64,000 bases of DNA from Verrucomicrobia bacterium LW23. Its GTDB lineage: Bacteria > Verrucomicrobiota > Verrucomicrobiia > Methylacidiphilales > UBA1321. The notes under the pieces are model-generated. The model worked only from the letters and a program-made list of their open reading frames with translations, did not search any database and was not told the DNA's origin. Where the stretch lies: contig QAZA01000056.1 in the NCBI GenBank assembly GCA_003054695.1, positions 186,001 to 250,000 of the forward strand, given 5' to 3'. Shown here piece after piece: positions 1 to 9,600 of this stretch. Position numbers and translations under genes: made by a program. How positions within the stretch are numbered: position 1 is the first letter of the stretch; each line of letters starts with the position of its first letter.

Positions 1-459
1 GCGGTCGGCTTCGTCCAGCACAAGGTACTCGATCTTGTCCAGCGAGAGGTTGCCCTGCTCCATGTGGTCGAGCAGGCGGCCGGGGGTGGCTACCACAATA
101 TCCACGCCGCGCTTGAGGAGCGACGTTTGGCGGCCGTACTTGACGCCGCCGTAAATGCATGCGGTTTCAACACTTGTAAACTTGGCGTACTCCGCAATGT
201 TGTCTTCCACCTGCACGGCCAGCTCGCGTGTGGGCTCCACAATCAGGGCGCGAAAGGCGCCGCGTTTGTCCAGTTTGGAGATAATAGGCAGGCCGAAGGC
301 GGCTGTTTTGCCCGTGCCGGTTTGCGCGGATGCAATAAGGTCTTTGCCTTCAAGGACTAACGGGATGGCCTGCTCCTGAATGGGCGTAGGATCCATAAAG
401 CGCAAAGATTGCACCGCATGGACGACTTCCTCCTTCAGGCCAAGGTTTTCAAAGGACAT
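1..459 (-). CDS. DEAD-box RNA helicase, N-terminal part (runs off the window)
   Basis: ATP-dependent RNA helicase of the DEAD-box family (RhlE/DeaD-like), which unwinds RNA duplexes during ribosome assembly or RNA decay. The start codon is the ATG complementary to 457-459, and 153 codons are visible before the window edge. In order I see the Q motif (PTPIQEQAIP), motif I (ASAQTGTGKT), motif Ia (PTRELA), motif Ib (ATPGR) and motif II (DEADR) at the very edge. The second RecA-like domain lies outside the window, so the exact subfamily cannot be told. The motif order and spacing are canonical, so the family call is secure. Confidence 0.95.
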   Translation of the reverse strand, partial: MSFENLGLKEEVVHAVQSLRFMDPTPIQEQAIPLVLEGKDLIASAQTGTGKTAAFGLPIISKLDKRGAFRALIVEPTRELAVQVEDNIAEYAKFTSVETACIYGGVKYGRQTSLLKRGVDIVVATPGRLLDHMEQGNLSLDKIEYLVLDEADR

Positions 460-616
460 AGCAGCGTGTTGTGTGTGGGGAAAAAGTGTTAGGTGTGGAG
501 AAGAAAAGGAGTTAAGCTAGCCTGAATATCCCGCTTTAGAAAGCGAAACATTACAGACCCGCGCTAAGCCCTGCCGGACAGGTACTTAGCGCGAACGCGC
601 AGCCGCAACGCGCGAC

Positions 617-1744
617 CTACCGCACCGCATTGGAGGCCGGCAGCATGTCCAGCATCGCCTTGTTACTGGGCGCTTTGCGGATCATGCTCAGCAGGCGGTC
701 CATCTGGGAGTAGACAGGGGTGCCGGCCAGGCCGCGGCGGATGATGTTGACGCGGTCCAGGATATCGGGGGCGAGGAGCAGTTCCTCGCGCCGCGTGCCG
801 CTCTTCTCGATGTCGATGGCGGGGAAGAGGCGCATTTCGGCCAGCTTGCGCTCCAATACAATCTCGCAGTTGCCGGTGCCTTTAAACTCCTGAAAGATGA
901 GCTCGTCGCCCTTGTTGTTGGTATCGATAAGGGCGGTGGCCACTATCGTGATGGAGCCGGCCTCCTCCGTCTGGCGCGCGGCGGCAAAGAGGCGGCGCGG
1001 GATCTCCATCGCGCGCGAGTCCATACCGCCCGACATGGTGCGGGTGCCGCGCGTAATGGCGTTAAAGGCGCGGCCCAGGCGGGTGAGCGAATCTAGCAGA
1101 ATAAAGACGTCCTTGCCGGATTCGCAAAGCCGCTTGGCCCGCTCGATAACAAGCTTGGAGAGGCGCGTGTGGCTGTTGACGTCCTGATCGTTAGAGGACG
1201 ACCAGAGCTCGCCCTTGCCGTGGATAAAGCGTTTGAAATCAGTAACTTCCTCCGGGCGCTCGTCCACCAGCACCACCATCAGGAAGGTTTCCGGCGAGTT
1301 GATTGCCACCGCCTCGGCAATACTCTGCATCAGCATGGTTTTGCCGGAGCGCGGCGGCGCGACGATAAGAGCGCGCTGGCCGTGGCCGATCGGCGTCATC
1401 AGGTCCACCACGCGCGTGGAAAGCCGTTCGGGCGTCGTCTCCAGCTTGATCCACCGGTTCGGGTTGATGACCGTGAGCTCCTCGAAGGGGATGCGACGGC
1501 GGTGCTCCAGAACGGGCTTGGCGTTAATTTCCTGCAGCTCAACCATTTGCGGGCCGCGCCCGTTGACGGTAAAGGTGCCGCCCAGCTCCGCCCCATCGCG
1601 CAGCCCGTTGCGCTTGATCATGTCGGGCGGGATAAAGACATCCAGGGTGTTGCTGTTGCTCAGCGGCTTGTTGGGAACGCGGAGGAACCCGTAGCCCTTG
1701 TCGTGAATCTCAAGAATGCCGGAAGTCGGTTGTGCATCTGCCAT
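617..1744 (-). CDS. rho: Transcription termination factor Rho
   Basis: Hexameric RNA-dependent ATPase that ends transcription at Rho-dependent sites. I chose the ATG at 1744 (375 residues), because the residues encoded upstream do not resemble the family and the RNA-binding OB fold begins soon after it, with an RNP1-like KGYGFLR near residue 16. The ATPase core has Walker A APPRSGKT (129-136), DERPEE (161-166), Walker B DVFILLDS (212-219), the R-loop FKGTGN (287-292) and the arginine-finger region SGTRRE (315-320). It is shorter than E. coli Rho (419) because the N-terminal helical Rho_N domain is absent. The stretch WSSSNDQDVNSH (181-192) differs from the proteobacterial sequence there. Upstream lies about 400 bases without a gene, so it is probably transcribed alone. 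Confidence 0.96.
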   Translation of the reverse strand: MADAQPTSGILEIHDKGYGFLRVPNKPLSNSNTLDVFIPPDMIKRNGLRDGAELGGTFTVNGRGPQMVELQEINAKPVLEHRRRIPFEELTVINPNRWIKLETTPERLSTRVVDLMTPIGHGQRALIVAPPRSGKTMLMQSIAEAVAINSPETFLMVVLVDERPEEVTDFKRFIHGKGELWSSSNDQDVNSHTRLSKLVIERAKRLCESGKDVFILLDSLTRLGRAFNAITRGTRTMSGGMDSRAMEIPRRLFAAARQTEEAGSITIVATALIDTNNKGDELIFQEFKGTGNCEIVLERKLAEMRLFPAIDIEKSGTRREELLLAPDILDRVNIIRRGLAGTPVYSQMDRLLSMIRKAPSNKAMLDMLPASNAVR

Positions 1745-2161
1745 GGCAAAAGTGGTTGGTGGGGAAGGGGATAGCGCTAGTTGCGATGCCTTCGAGCGGG
1801 TTGGAAAGATGGCGCGAAATGGAAAAACCACGCTGTGACAACGCGACGAATGGAACCACTGCATGCACAGTGATCATCACGCCACAATCGCAATTTCAAT
1901 CCAGATTAGCCAACAGTCGAAATGTCTCGACAGGCTGGAGGAACACAGCGGAAAACCCGGCACGCTCAGTCGGCACGCCGTCTCCGCATAACACGGTTCC
2001 TCGTGGGATAGAGCTAATATGGCAGATCCAAATGGTGAGCGCAAGTACTCTGTTATAAAAATAAAATTAATGTACTGGGGCCAGAAAATTTCCCTGGAGA
2101 TGCGAAAGCGCGACACGAACCAATATCGCCTTCGCCTTAAGCTCCAACACTTTCCGCGCCC
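1745..2161. other. Intergenic stretch, no gene recognised
   Basis: About 415 bases between the chosen rho start and the end of ribF. Short open frames occur on both strands, but none resembles a known protein. I see no tRNA fold or intrinsic terminator. It should hold the rho promoter, which I could not pick out, and possibly the 3' end of the ribF transcript. Confidence 0.5.
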
Positions 2162-3220
2162 CTACCGCCCCACAAACTGCAGCAAACGGCGTGCTTCTTC
2201 TTCGTCCTTGCGAATTTGCGCCTGCAGCGCTTCCAGGTCCGCAAACCGTTTCTCCGGGCGCAGGTAATATTCCAGCGCCACCTCAATCTCCTTGCCGTAG
2301 ATATCCTGCACAAAATCAAAGAGATGCGTTTCCACGCTCAGCGCCGAGCCATCATTAAGGGTGGGGCGGATGCCGATGTTGGTGACAGACGCAATGGAGG
2401 CGGGTCGTGCGCTTGCACTGTGCAGCACGGTTCCGATGGTCTCCGGCACCTGAGCATGACTGGGCCCGTGAGCAAACAAATGGCCGTGCACAAAAGTGCG
2501 GCTCGCGTACACCCCGTTCGGCGGCAACATCTGAAAGACGCCGCCCAGGTTGGCGGTGGGGAAACCGATCTTGCGCCCGTTTTGCCGGCCGTGAATCACC
2601 GTACCCGTCAGCATGTGCGGGCGCCCGAGAAACTCCCGGGCCAGCGCCAGGTTGCCCGCCGCAATCGCCTCGCGAATGCGTGTGCTGCTGATCGGCACGC
2701 CTCCGGCCATGACGGGCGCCACCTCCAGCACCTGGTAGCCGCGCCCCCGCCCGCGCTGGTTCAGCACCAGCGCGTTGCCGGAGCGATCGCGCCCAAACGT
2801 CCAGCCCGGGCCGACGACAATGGTGCGCAGCGCGGGAAAAATGCGCTCCAGCTCATCGATAAACTCCGCTGAGGAGAGATCTCGCGTGCGGGGGGTAAAG
2901 CTCACCGCAATCACCTCCCGCGCGCCGGCCTGAGCCAGCAACTTGCGGCGTTGCCCGGGCGTCGTCAGCCGCGGCGGCGCGCGGTCCGGCGCAATAACGG
3001 AGAGCGGGTGCGGCTCAAAGGTCATCACCGCCATGCCCTCGGCGGCCACGGTGGTGGAGGCGGGCGCGGTCCCTGCGCAACCCGCGCACCGCATCAGCTC
3101 TCCGACAACGGCGCGGTGGCCGACGTGGACGCCATCGAACATCCCGATAGCGACGTGGCGGATATCGGGGCGCGAGGGAATCTCGGAAAGTGCTACGGAA
3201 TCCCCGGTAGTGGTGTGCAT
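2162..3220 (-). CDS. ribF: Bifunctional riboflavin kinase/FAD synthetase RibF
   Basis: Converts riboflavin to FMN and then FAD in the cytoplasm. The N-terminal nucleotidyltransferase domain shows GMFDGVHVGH (HIGH-like) and the SSTRIRE motif; the C-terminal flavokinase domain shows NGRKIGFPTANL, PPNGVYAS, SVTNIGIRPTL and VETHLFDF. The start at 3220 (352 residues) places the GMFDGVHVGH motif about 25 residues in, as in the family; an upstream in-frame extension would add unrelated residues. Between PPNGVYAS and the NIGIRPTL motif are roughly 30 extra residues rich in His, Ala and Ser, longer than in common homologues. truB lies upstream on the same strand with a 237-base gap, and the truB-ribF neighbourhood is a classic one. 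Confidence 0.95.
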   Translation of the reverse strand: MHTTTGDSVALSEIPSRPDIRHVAIGMFDGVHVGHRAVVGELMRCAGCAGTAPASTTVAAEGMAVMTFEPHPLSVIAPDRAPPRLTTPGQRRKLLAQAGAREVIAVSFTPRTRDLSSAEFIDELERIFPALRTIVVGPGWTFGRDRSGNALVLNQRGRGRGYQVLEVAPVMAGGVPISSTRIREAIAAGNLALAREFLGRPHMLTGTVIHGRQNGRKIGFPTANLGGVFQMLPPNGVYASRTFVHGHLFAHGPSHAQVPETIGTVLHSASARPASIASVTNIGIRPTLNDGSALSVETHLFDFVQDIYGKEIEVALEYYLRPEKRFADLEALQAQIRKDEEEARRLLQFVGR

Positions 3221-3457
3221 TTCAGTGCTGCGCCAGGCCGTCCAGAGCCGGGTGCTGAACCCCTGTCGCTGACAGCGCTTCGGGCGCCGCCGCTGGGTGT
3301 GGGATAGTGAATTCCCCGGAAGTATAAGTAAAAATCGCCTTCTGCAAAGAAAGATATAAGCCAATCCACCGTTGCCCCGCAATCTCGCCCGGCGACGGCT
3401 CCCGAAGGGCCGTCAGCTCCTGGGATCGTGCGCCCCGCGCTGGCGAGCTGGCGCTGG

Positions 3458-4198
3458 TTATTGGCGGCGGAGTTTCGAGACTTCGGCCAGGGAGAGGATG
3501 TGGGGGACGAGCTCGCCCACTTCGCTGATCTGCTGAAGCTGCTCCCAGCCCACGGCGCGGTCCAGCGTAAAGTTGCCGGATTGCAGGCGGGTCAGCTCCG
3601 TCAGGTGCGCGCCGCAGCCCAGGTCCTGGCCTATATCGTGGCAATAGGTGCGCACGTAAAATCCTTTGGTGCAACGGATTGTGAAGCGGATCTGTGGCAT
3701 CTGCACGCCTTCAATCTTGTACCAGTACACCGTAATCAGCCGCGGCTCGCGATGCACCGTTTTGCCTTCGCGCGCCAGCTTGTAGAGGGGCACGCCGCCC
3801 TTTTTCAGCGCGCTCACCATCGGCGGCGTCTGATAAAAATCGCCCACGTACTTGCTAAACGCGGCCTCCAGCTGCTCCTGCGTCAGCGCGGGAACCGGCT
3901 TCTCCTCCTCCACCTGGCCGTCGGCGTCCTGGCTGGTTGTCGTCTGGCCCAGCTTCATGGTGCCGGCGTAAATTTTATCTTCTGCCATCAGCAGATCCTG
4001 CACCTTGGTGGCCTTTCCGATGCCCAGCATGAGGAGGCCCGTTGCCAGCGGATCGAGCGTGCCGCAGTGGCCAACCTTGCTAAACTTGTAGCGCCGGCGC
4101 ACAAAATCCACAATATCGTGCGACGTACAACCGCGTGGTTTGTTGACAAGCAACACGCCGTCGAGCTGAGGGCCACTGCTGTTATTCTGAAAATTCAT
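3458..4198 (-). CDS. truB: tRNA pseudouridine(55) synthase TruB
   Basis: Isomerises U55 in the T-loop of tRNAs to pseudouridine. The protein has 246 residues and opens with the family signature LLVNKPRGCTSHDIV. The catalytic aspartate sits in HCGTLDPLATGLL, and the later KGFYVRTYCHDIG is the conserved RTY-containing segment. It is shorter than E. coli TruB (about 314), lacking most of the C-terminal PUA-like region. It lies between the nrnA-like gene (4345-5313) and ribF, all on the minus strand, an arrangement often found downstream of infB-rbfA. Those last two genes are not in the window. Confidence 0.95.
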   Translation of the reverse strand: MNFQNNSSGPQLDGVLLVNKPRGCTSHDIVDFVRRRYKFSKVGHCGTLDPLATGLLMLGIGKATKVQDLLMAEDKIYAGTMKLGQTTTSQDADGQVEEEKPVPALTQEQLEAAFSKYVGDFYQTPPMVSALKKGGVPLYKLAREGKTVHREPRLITVYWYKIEGVQMPQIRFTIRCTKGFYVRTYCHDIGQDLGCGAHLTELTRLQSGNFTLDRAVGWEQLQQISEVGELVPHILSLAEVSKLRRQ

Positions 4199-4344
4199 TG
4201 GGCAAAGCTGGGGATGAAAAGAGGAAAGAAGCTAAAAGCGGGAAGAGAAACGAAGCATCCGCCGCCACCGCGGAAGTCGCGGCAACCGTCCGGTGGCGGG
4301 TTAAGATAAGGAGATTTCGGCTTGCGGCCTTCCATCGTTACACG

Positions 4345-5313
4345 TCACTGCCGCACTGCGGCAACTATTTTATCGAGGAGCTCTGAACGAAACGAGTCGA
4401 AAGGCAGGCTGGTACGGATGCCTGCGGCGGCCTTATGACCGCCACCACCAAAGAGGGAGGCGATCTTTTGTACATCAATACGGCCACGCGATCTGAGGCT
4501 CACGCGTACACCTCCTGACGCCATCTCCTCAAACATCACCGCCACCTCTACGGACTCCGTCATCAGCATGTACTCGATAAGGCCTTCCGTGTCGTCCGTA
4601 CACGAGCCCGCCTCCGCATACATCGCCGGCGTGAGTGTGCACGAGCACACACGATCCTCGGCCAGAAACTCCGTCGTCTGCAGCAGCAGCCGCAGCAGGC
4701 GAAAGCGCGAGGCCGGGTAGCTAAGGTACGCGTGCTGCGCCAGCGTGGCGGGATCCGCCCCCGCTGCCGAGAGGGCTGCGGCCACCTCAAAACTGCGCGT
4801 GGTGGTGCTGCGGTAGCGGAACGATCCTGTATCGGTGCTGAGCCCGATAAACAGGTTGGCGGCGACCTCCGGCGTTATAGGTAAGTCGTTGGCCCGCATG
4901 ATCTCGTAGAGCACTTCCGCTGTCGCCGGCGAGTCCGAAACGACGACATTAAGCTGTCCGTATAACGGATTGCTGACATGGTGGTCGATGTTCAGATCAG
5001 GAGTGCGCCTCCACCCCATAAACGTTTTTCCAAGGCGCGACATTTCCGCGGTATCCACCGCGATGATCTGCGTCTCCCGCGAGGGCGCCACGGCCGGGGT
5101 GGCGGCGACCGTTTCGCAGCCGGGCAGGTAGGTAAAGCGGGATGTCAGCCCGTCTTCATTATAGAGCGTCACACTTTTGCCCATGGCGCGCAGGCACAAG
5201 CCCAGGCCCAGGGTGGAGCCGTAGGCATCCCCGTCGGGGCGGATATGGGAGAGAATGGTAAACGACTGGTGGGCGCGCAAAAATTCGCCAACGGCGGAGA
5301 AGGAGGCTTGCAT
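4345..5313 (-). CDS. nrnA: DHH/DHHA1 phosphoesterase, NrnA-like oligoribonuclease/pAp phosphatase
   Basis: Cytoplasmic Mn-dependent phosphoesterase of the family that degrades short oligonucleotides and 3'-phosphoadenosine 5'-phosphate. Motifs: SHIRPDGDAYGS (metal-binding Asp pair), VDTAE, the DHH motif in NIDHHVSN, LSTDTGSFRY, and the C-terminal DHHA1 signature FGGGGHKAAAG. I chose the ATG at 5313 (322 residues), because the region from MQASFSAVGEFL onward matches the usual start of the family. An in-frame ATG at 5385 would add 24 Pro/Ala-rich residues. Its place before truB is common in bacteria. nrnA is the best name, though the substrate is not proven. Confidence 0.9.
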   Translation of the reverse strand: MQASFSAVGEFLRAHQSFTILSHIRPDGDAYGSTLGLGLCLRAMGKSVTLYNEDGLTSRFTYLPGCETVAATPAVAPSRETQIIAVDTAEMSRLGKTFMGWRRTPDLNIDHHVSNPLYGQLNVVVSDSPATAEVLYEIMRANDLPITPEVAANLFIGLSTDTGSFRYRSTTTRSFEVAAALSAAGADPATLAQHAYLSYPASRFRLLRLLLQTTEFLAEDRVCSCTLTPAMYAEAGSCTDDTEGLIEYMLMTESVEVAVMFEEMASGGVRVSLRSRGRIDVQKIASLFGGGGHKAAAGIRTSLPFDSFRSELLDKIVAAVRQ

Positions 5314-5536
5314 TGCATCAGGGCCGGCAGGGCCGGTGCGGCAAGGGGCCGGGGCCGTGGGGCATTCGGGATGAAAAAGTGTCAAAGATTGCGGCAGGAG
5401 CGAAGGACCGGGCCTGCGTTAAAGTGATCACCGCTTCAAAAAGAGTACAGGGGTTAACTTAAGGATCGGTCAGCTTGATAAAAAAGCGCCAAGTGGCGCA
5501 ACCTGGGCATGTTGCGAATTTTTACACGCAGGGTGC

Positions 5537-6565
5537 TTACTTCCGGGTCATCACCACGTAGATGATGGCGACGGAGACCAGCAGCAGGACAACGGCGATG
5601 ATGATCGTAATCACCAGGTTGGATTCCTTCTTGGGCTCCACCTTGATATTATTGATGGAAATCGGCTCCGGCCCGCCCTTGCTCTTGTTGGCTTCGGCGA
5701 TTTCCAGCGGATCTTTGTCCTTGTCCTCGATTTTGATGACCGTGCGCTCCATCTCGGTGATCGGCTTGAGCGCGCTGGCCAGCCCGCCCTTGGCGGTGGA
5801 GGTGGCGCCGGTTGCCGCCGTGGTGGCGCCCGTGGTTTTAGGCACAGGGCGTTTGCCGCGCGGGCCGCGGATACCGGCCTCGAAGCGCAGTTGCACGCCG
5901 CCGATCTGGATCACGTCGCCAATTTGCAGCGTATGATCTTCATCCTCAATACGTTGCTCATTAACATACGTACCGTTGGAGGAGTTGAGATCGCGCAGGA
6001 TGATGTCGGTGCCTTTGCGGATTACTGTACAGTGCTTGGACGAAACAGAAGTCTCCGGCAGGACAATATCGTTGCCATCCACCCGGCCGATCTGAACGAA
6101 ATCGGTGCCCAGCTCGTAGGAGACGCGGGGGATATCGTCGGGGCCGTCCATAACGGTAAGGCGCGGTACGGCGCCTTGGATACGGGTCGCCTCCACGGTT
6201 CCGTCATCTTCCATAACCGCTTGCGTCTCAATAATTTCCTCGTCCGAAAGGTGGTCAAACTGACCGGCGGTAAAGAGGAGGGGCCCGAGATCGAGCGTAA
6301 TGGTGCGGCGGTGGGGCAGGATGCCATCGTTAAACGCGAAAGTTCCCGGGGGCCAGCGGAGCATCAAATAAATGGCGGCGGGCCCTTGGATTCCGTTCAC
6401 AATGGCATGGAGAATGTTACCATGTTGGAGAAAGATTTCTCCAGACTGGTCACCCGACTGGAAAACGATCTGCCCGCTGCGCTCTGCCTGGCAGCACATT
6501 TGCAGAATTTCGTCCAGTCGTTGGCCACTTTCTTCTGTATGGGGGATATCGAACGCTGAGTCCAT
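5537..6565 (-). CDS. Tail-anchored DUF4388 (PATAN)-FHA domain protein
   Basis: Predicted phosphothreonine-binding membrane protein of 342 residues from the ATG at 6565. Residues about 10-110 form a DUF4388/PATAN-type domain (GEIFLQHGNILHAIV, then a WPPGTFAF segment). Residues about 150-235 are an FHA domain with IGR, SVSSKH and NSSNGTYVN in the usual order. A Thr/Ala/Lys-rich linker follows, and the protein ends in one hydrophobic helix (LVITIIIAVVLLLVSVAII) with a short basic tail, so the domains should face the cytoplasm. It is transcribed away from the scaffold-GTPase-roadblock genes across a 111-base gap. To my knowledge DUF4388 proteins recur near MglA-type GTPases, so I infer it belongs to the same module. 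Confidence 0.88.
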   Translation of the reverse strand: MDSAFDIPHTEESGQRLDEILQMCCQAERSGQIVFQSGDQSGEIFLQHGNILHAIVNGIQGPAAIYLMLRWPPGTFAFNDGILPHRRTITLDLGPLLFTAGQFDHLSDEEIIETQAVMEDDGTVEATRIQGAVPRLTVMDGPDDIPRVSYELGTDFVQIGRVDGNDIVLPETSVSSKHCTVIRKGTDIILRDLNSSNGTYVNEQRIEDEDHTLQIGDVIQIGGVQLRFEAGIRGPRGKRPVPKTTGATTAATGATSTAKGGLASALKPITEMERTVIKIEDKDKDPLEIAEANKSKGGPEPISINNIKVEPKKESNLVITIIIAVVLLLVSVAIIYVVMTRK

Positions 6566-6676
6566 TTTATGCGAGGGAAAAACCGGGCAAGAATCCGAAA
6601 ATAACGGGTTGCATCTGATGGAGAATAGTGCACCATCAAACCGGAAAGACAAGATCGCAAAACGAGATTTATTCGC

Positions 6677-9600
6677 ATGGCTTTAAACATCTTCAACTTC
6701 GGGAAGAAGGATAAGGAACCGCAGGATCCCAAAGCTCAGGCGCCCGCCTCCGCCCCGAAGACTCCTCCGCTCCCCCCCAAGGCAACAGCGACAGGCGGGG
6801 CCGCCAAGCCCCCCGCGCCTGCGGCATTGTCTCCCATAAGCGCCCGGTCTTCCATCGGAGCTGCCACCACGCAGCCGATGATTTTGCCCAAGGGCGGCGG
6901 TTTAAAGCCGACAAAGCCCTCCCTCATCATGGGCGGCAAGTCGACCCAGCGCATTGTGCTGCCCGAGCGCTCCACAGTGCCCGGCGCCAAGCCCGCCCCC
7001 AGCGCGGCCGCCCCGGTCGCCGGCACGGTCTCCCTGCCGCTCGGCATTATCGTGCGAGTGCTTCCCGCGGAGGTACTTACGATGAGCGTGGCGGAGTTTG
7101 AAGGCTCCCCGATGTCCTCGCAGGAGTGCCCTGTGCCGATGAGCCTGCTGCTGCCCCAGCTGCCCAGCGGCAAGATAGAGCTGACCGTTAACGATCTTGT
7201 CCCGCATCTCCCCCGCAATCTCATCCGCCCTGTGGAGGAGATTGGCAGCTACATGAGCACCGTGGTGCTGCTTCCGCTGATGGATGTCGTCATGCGCATC
7301 CCCCCGGACATGCTCCGCATCCGCGAGGACCAGAAAGACATCGACGCCGCCGTCAAGAACATGGCGGACCCCTTTACCGAGGAGATTTTGCGCGAGCAGG
7401 CCGAAGCGCGCCGCCGCGAAGCCGAAAAGGCCGCCGCTGCCGCCGCCCCCAGCGCGCAGCCGAACATTATTGAGGAAGACCAGGTCAAAAAGACCGAGGA
7501 GTTTGTTCCCACCAATCACGCGCAGCCCCGCAGCACCAAGGCCTCTGAGGATATCGCCTCCGGCCCCACGCGGCCGATTCCGCGTCCGCCCGCTCCCAGC
7601 CTGCCCGGCAGCGGCCAGGCCCCTGCGGCCCGCCAGATCAGCCCCGCACAGCCCCCCCGCTCCACGGGCATGCCCACCATACCGATTGGCGGCGCGCCCA
7701 CCATGCCGATGCCCCGACCGGGTGCCGGCGCCGTCAAGCCCGGCCTTACGTCGTCGCCCCTGGGCGCCAAACCTCCGCTTCCGTCCGCGCCGGCGGGTCG
7801 CGGGCCGGCGGCGTTTCCCCCGCCCGTAAGCCGTGGGCCGCTGACGCCGAAGCCTCCGCTTCCGCCTGGGCCCCGTGTGGGCAGCGCCACTGGCGCGCTC
7901 CCCAAGCCCCCTGTGCCGCCCACGGATCTTCGTGCGTCGCAGGCGCTTCCCAAAATAGACAGACCCGCGCCCGAGCCTGTGGAGCCGGTTGCCGACCTGC
8001 CCACGCCCGTAGCCGACGCTCCCGCCACGCCGGCCGTTCCCAGTGTCGGCCGCCCCGTGCCGCCCGCGTTTGGGAGTCTGCGCCCCGGTCTCTCCGTACA
8101 ACCTCCGTCGCTGCAGTCGCTCAGCAAGGCAGGCGCCAAGCCGTTGCCTCCCGGCATGTCCTCCGTGCGCCCCGCGCCCCCCCTGCTGGCCAAGAGCGCC
8201 CCGGGCGGCATCCCCGCCCTCTTTAAGGCGCCCATAAAGCCCAAGTCCAGTGTGGTTGCCCCCGCGGCCGATGCGACCGCAGTCAGCACGCCCGGCATTG
8301 TACCGGATGTACTGGACCTGCTGAAGCAAGCCGAGGCCGAAGACGTCGCAACCGCCGGCCCCAGCGCCGACGAGATCGCGGCCGAGGCTAAAGCAGCAGC
8401 CGAGGCCAAAGCCGCGGCCGAGAAGGCTGAGCAGGACCGCATAGCGGAACTCGCCCGCCTGGCCGAAGAAGAGGAAACTGCCCGCCTTGCCGCCGAAGCC
8501 GAGGCCGCAACCAAGGCCGAGCAGGAGCGTCTGGCCGCCCTCGCCGCCCAGGCCGAGGAAGAAGAAAAGGCCCGCCTTGCCGCCGAGGAGGAAGAAAAAG
8601 CTCGCCTCGCCGAGGCCGAAGCCGCCCAAAAGGCCGCCGAGCAGGAGCGCCTGGCCGCACTCGCCGCTCAGGCCGAGGAAGAGGAACGGGCCCGCCTTGC
8701 CGCCGAAGCGGAAGCCGAAGCCGCCGCCAAGGCCGAACAAGAGCGCCTCGCCGCCCTTGCCGCCCAGGCCGAAGCTGAAGAGCAGTCCCGCCTTGCCGCC
8801 GAAGCCGAAGCCGCCGCCGCTGAAGCCAAAGCCGAGCAGGAGCGCCTGGCTGAACTCGCCCGCCTTGCCGCCGAGGAGGAAGAGAAAGCCCGCCTCGAAG
8901 CCGAAGCTGCCGAGGCCGCCGCCCGCGCCCAGGCCGAAGCTGAAGCTGCCGAAGCCGCTCGCAAGGCTGAGGAAGAAGCTGTTGCCGCCGCCGCCCGGGC
9001 CGAGGAAGAACGCCTTGCCGCGCTGGCCGCCCAGGCGGAAGCCGAAGCCAAAGCCCAGGCAGATGCCGAGGCTGCTGCAGAGCCGGCTGTGGCCGACGAT
9101 GTGGAACTGGAGCCGGTACCCAACCCGGATCTCAACCTCAACGCCGCCGATGCCGCGGAGATCCGCATCGCCGCCGGCAGCACGCTGGCGCTCGCCCAGG
9201 CCATCGTCAAACTGCGCTCATCCCGCGGCGGTTTCGAGAAGATGGAAGATCTCCTCGAAGTTCCCGGCATGACGCCTAAGGCCTACAATGCCCTCACCGG
9301 CCTGGAGATGCCCGTACCCGCAGCACCTGCCCCGACAGTCCTGCCCGAGGCGGCCCCAATCGTCTACAAATCCCCGGAGGAGAGCATCCTGGAGCTGCTC
9401 AACTTCCCTCCGGACCACGACCTCTCTCTCAAGGACCTCACCGACCGCCTCCAGTCGTGGCCCGACGTCATCGGCTGCGCCCTGGGTCAGGCAAGCGGCC
9501 TGCCGCTGGTCGGTTTCGTCCCGAAGCCGCTGGAACTCAAAGCCATCGTGGCATTCGCGCCCAAGATGTTCAGCGCGGTCAACTCTTCCTTCAAGAACTT

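Noticed and set aside
6902-8740. A 612-codon open frame on the minus strand inside the scaffold gene
   Set aside because: It is Gly/Arg-rich and follows from the GC-rich repeats of the scaffold gene; no family is recognised.
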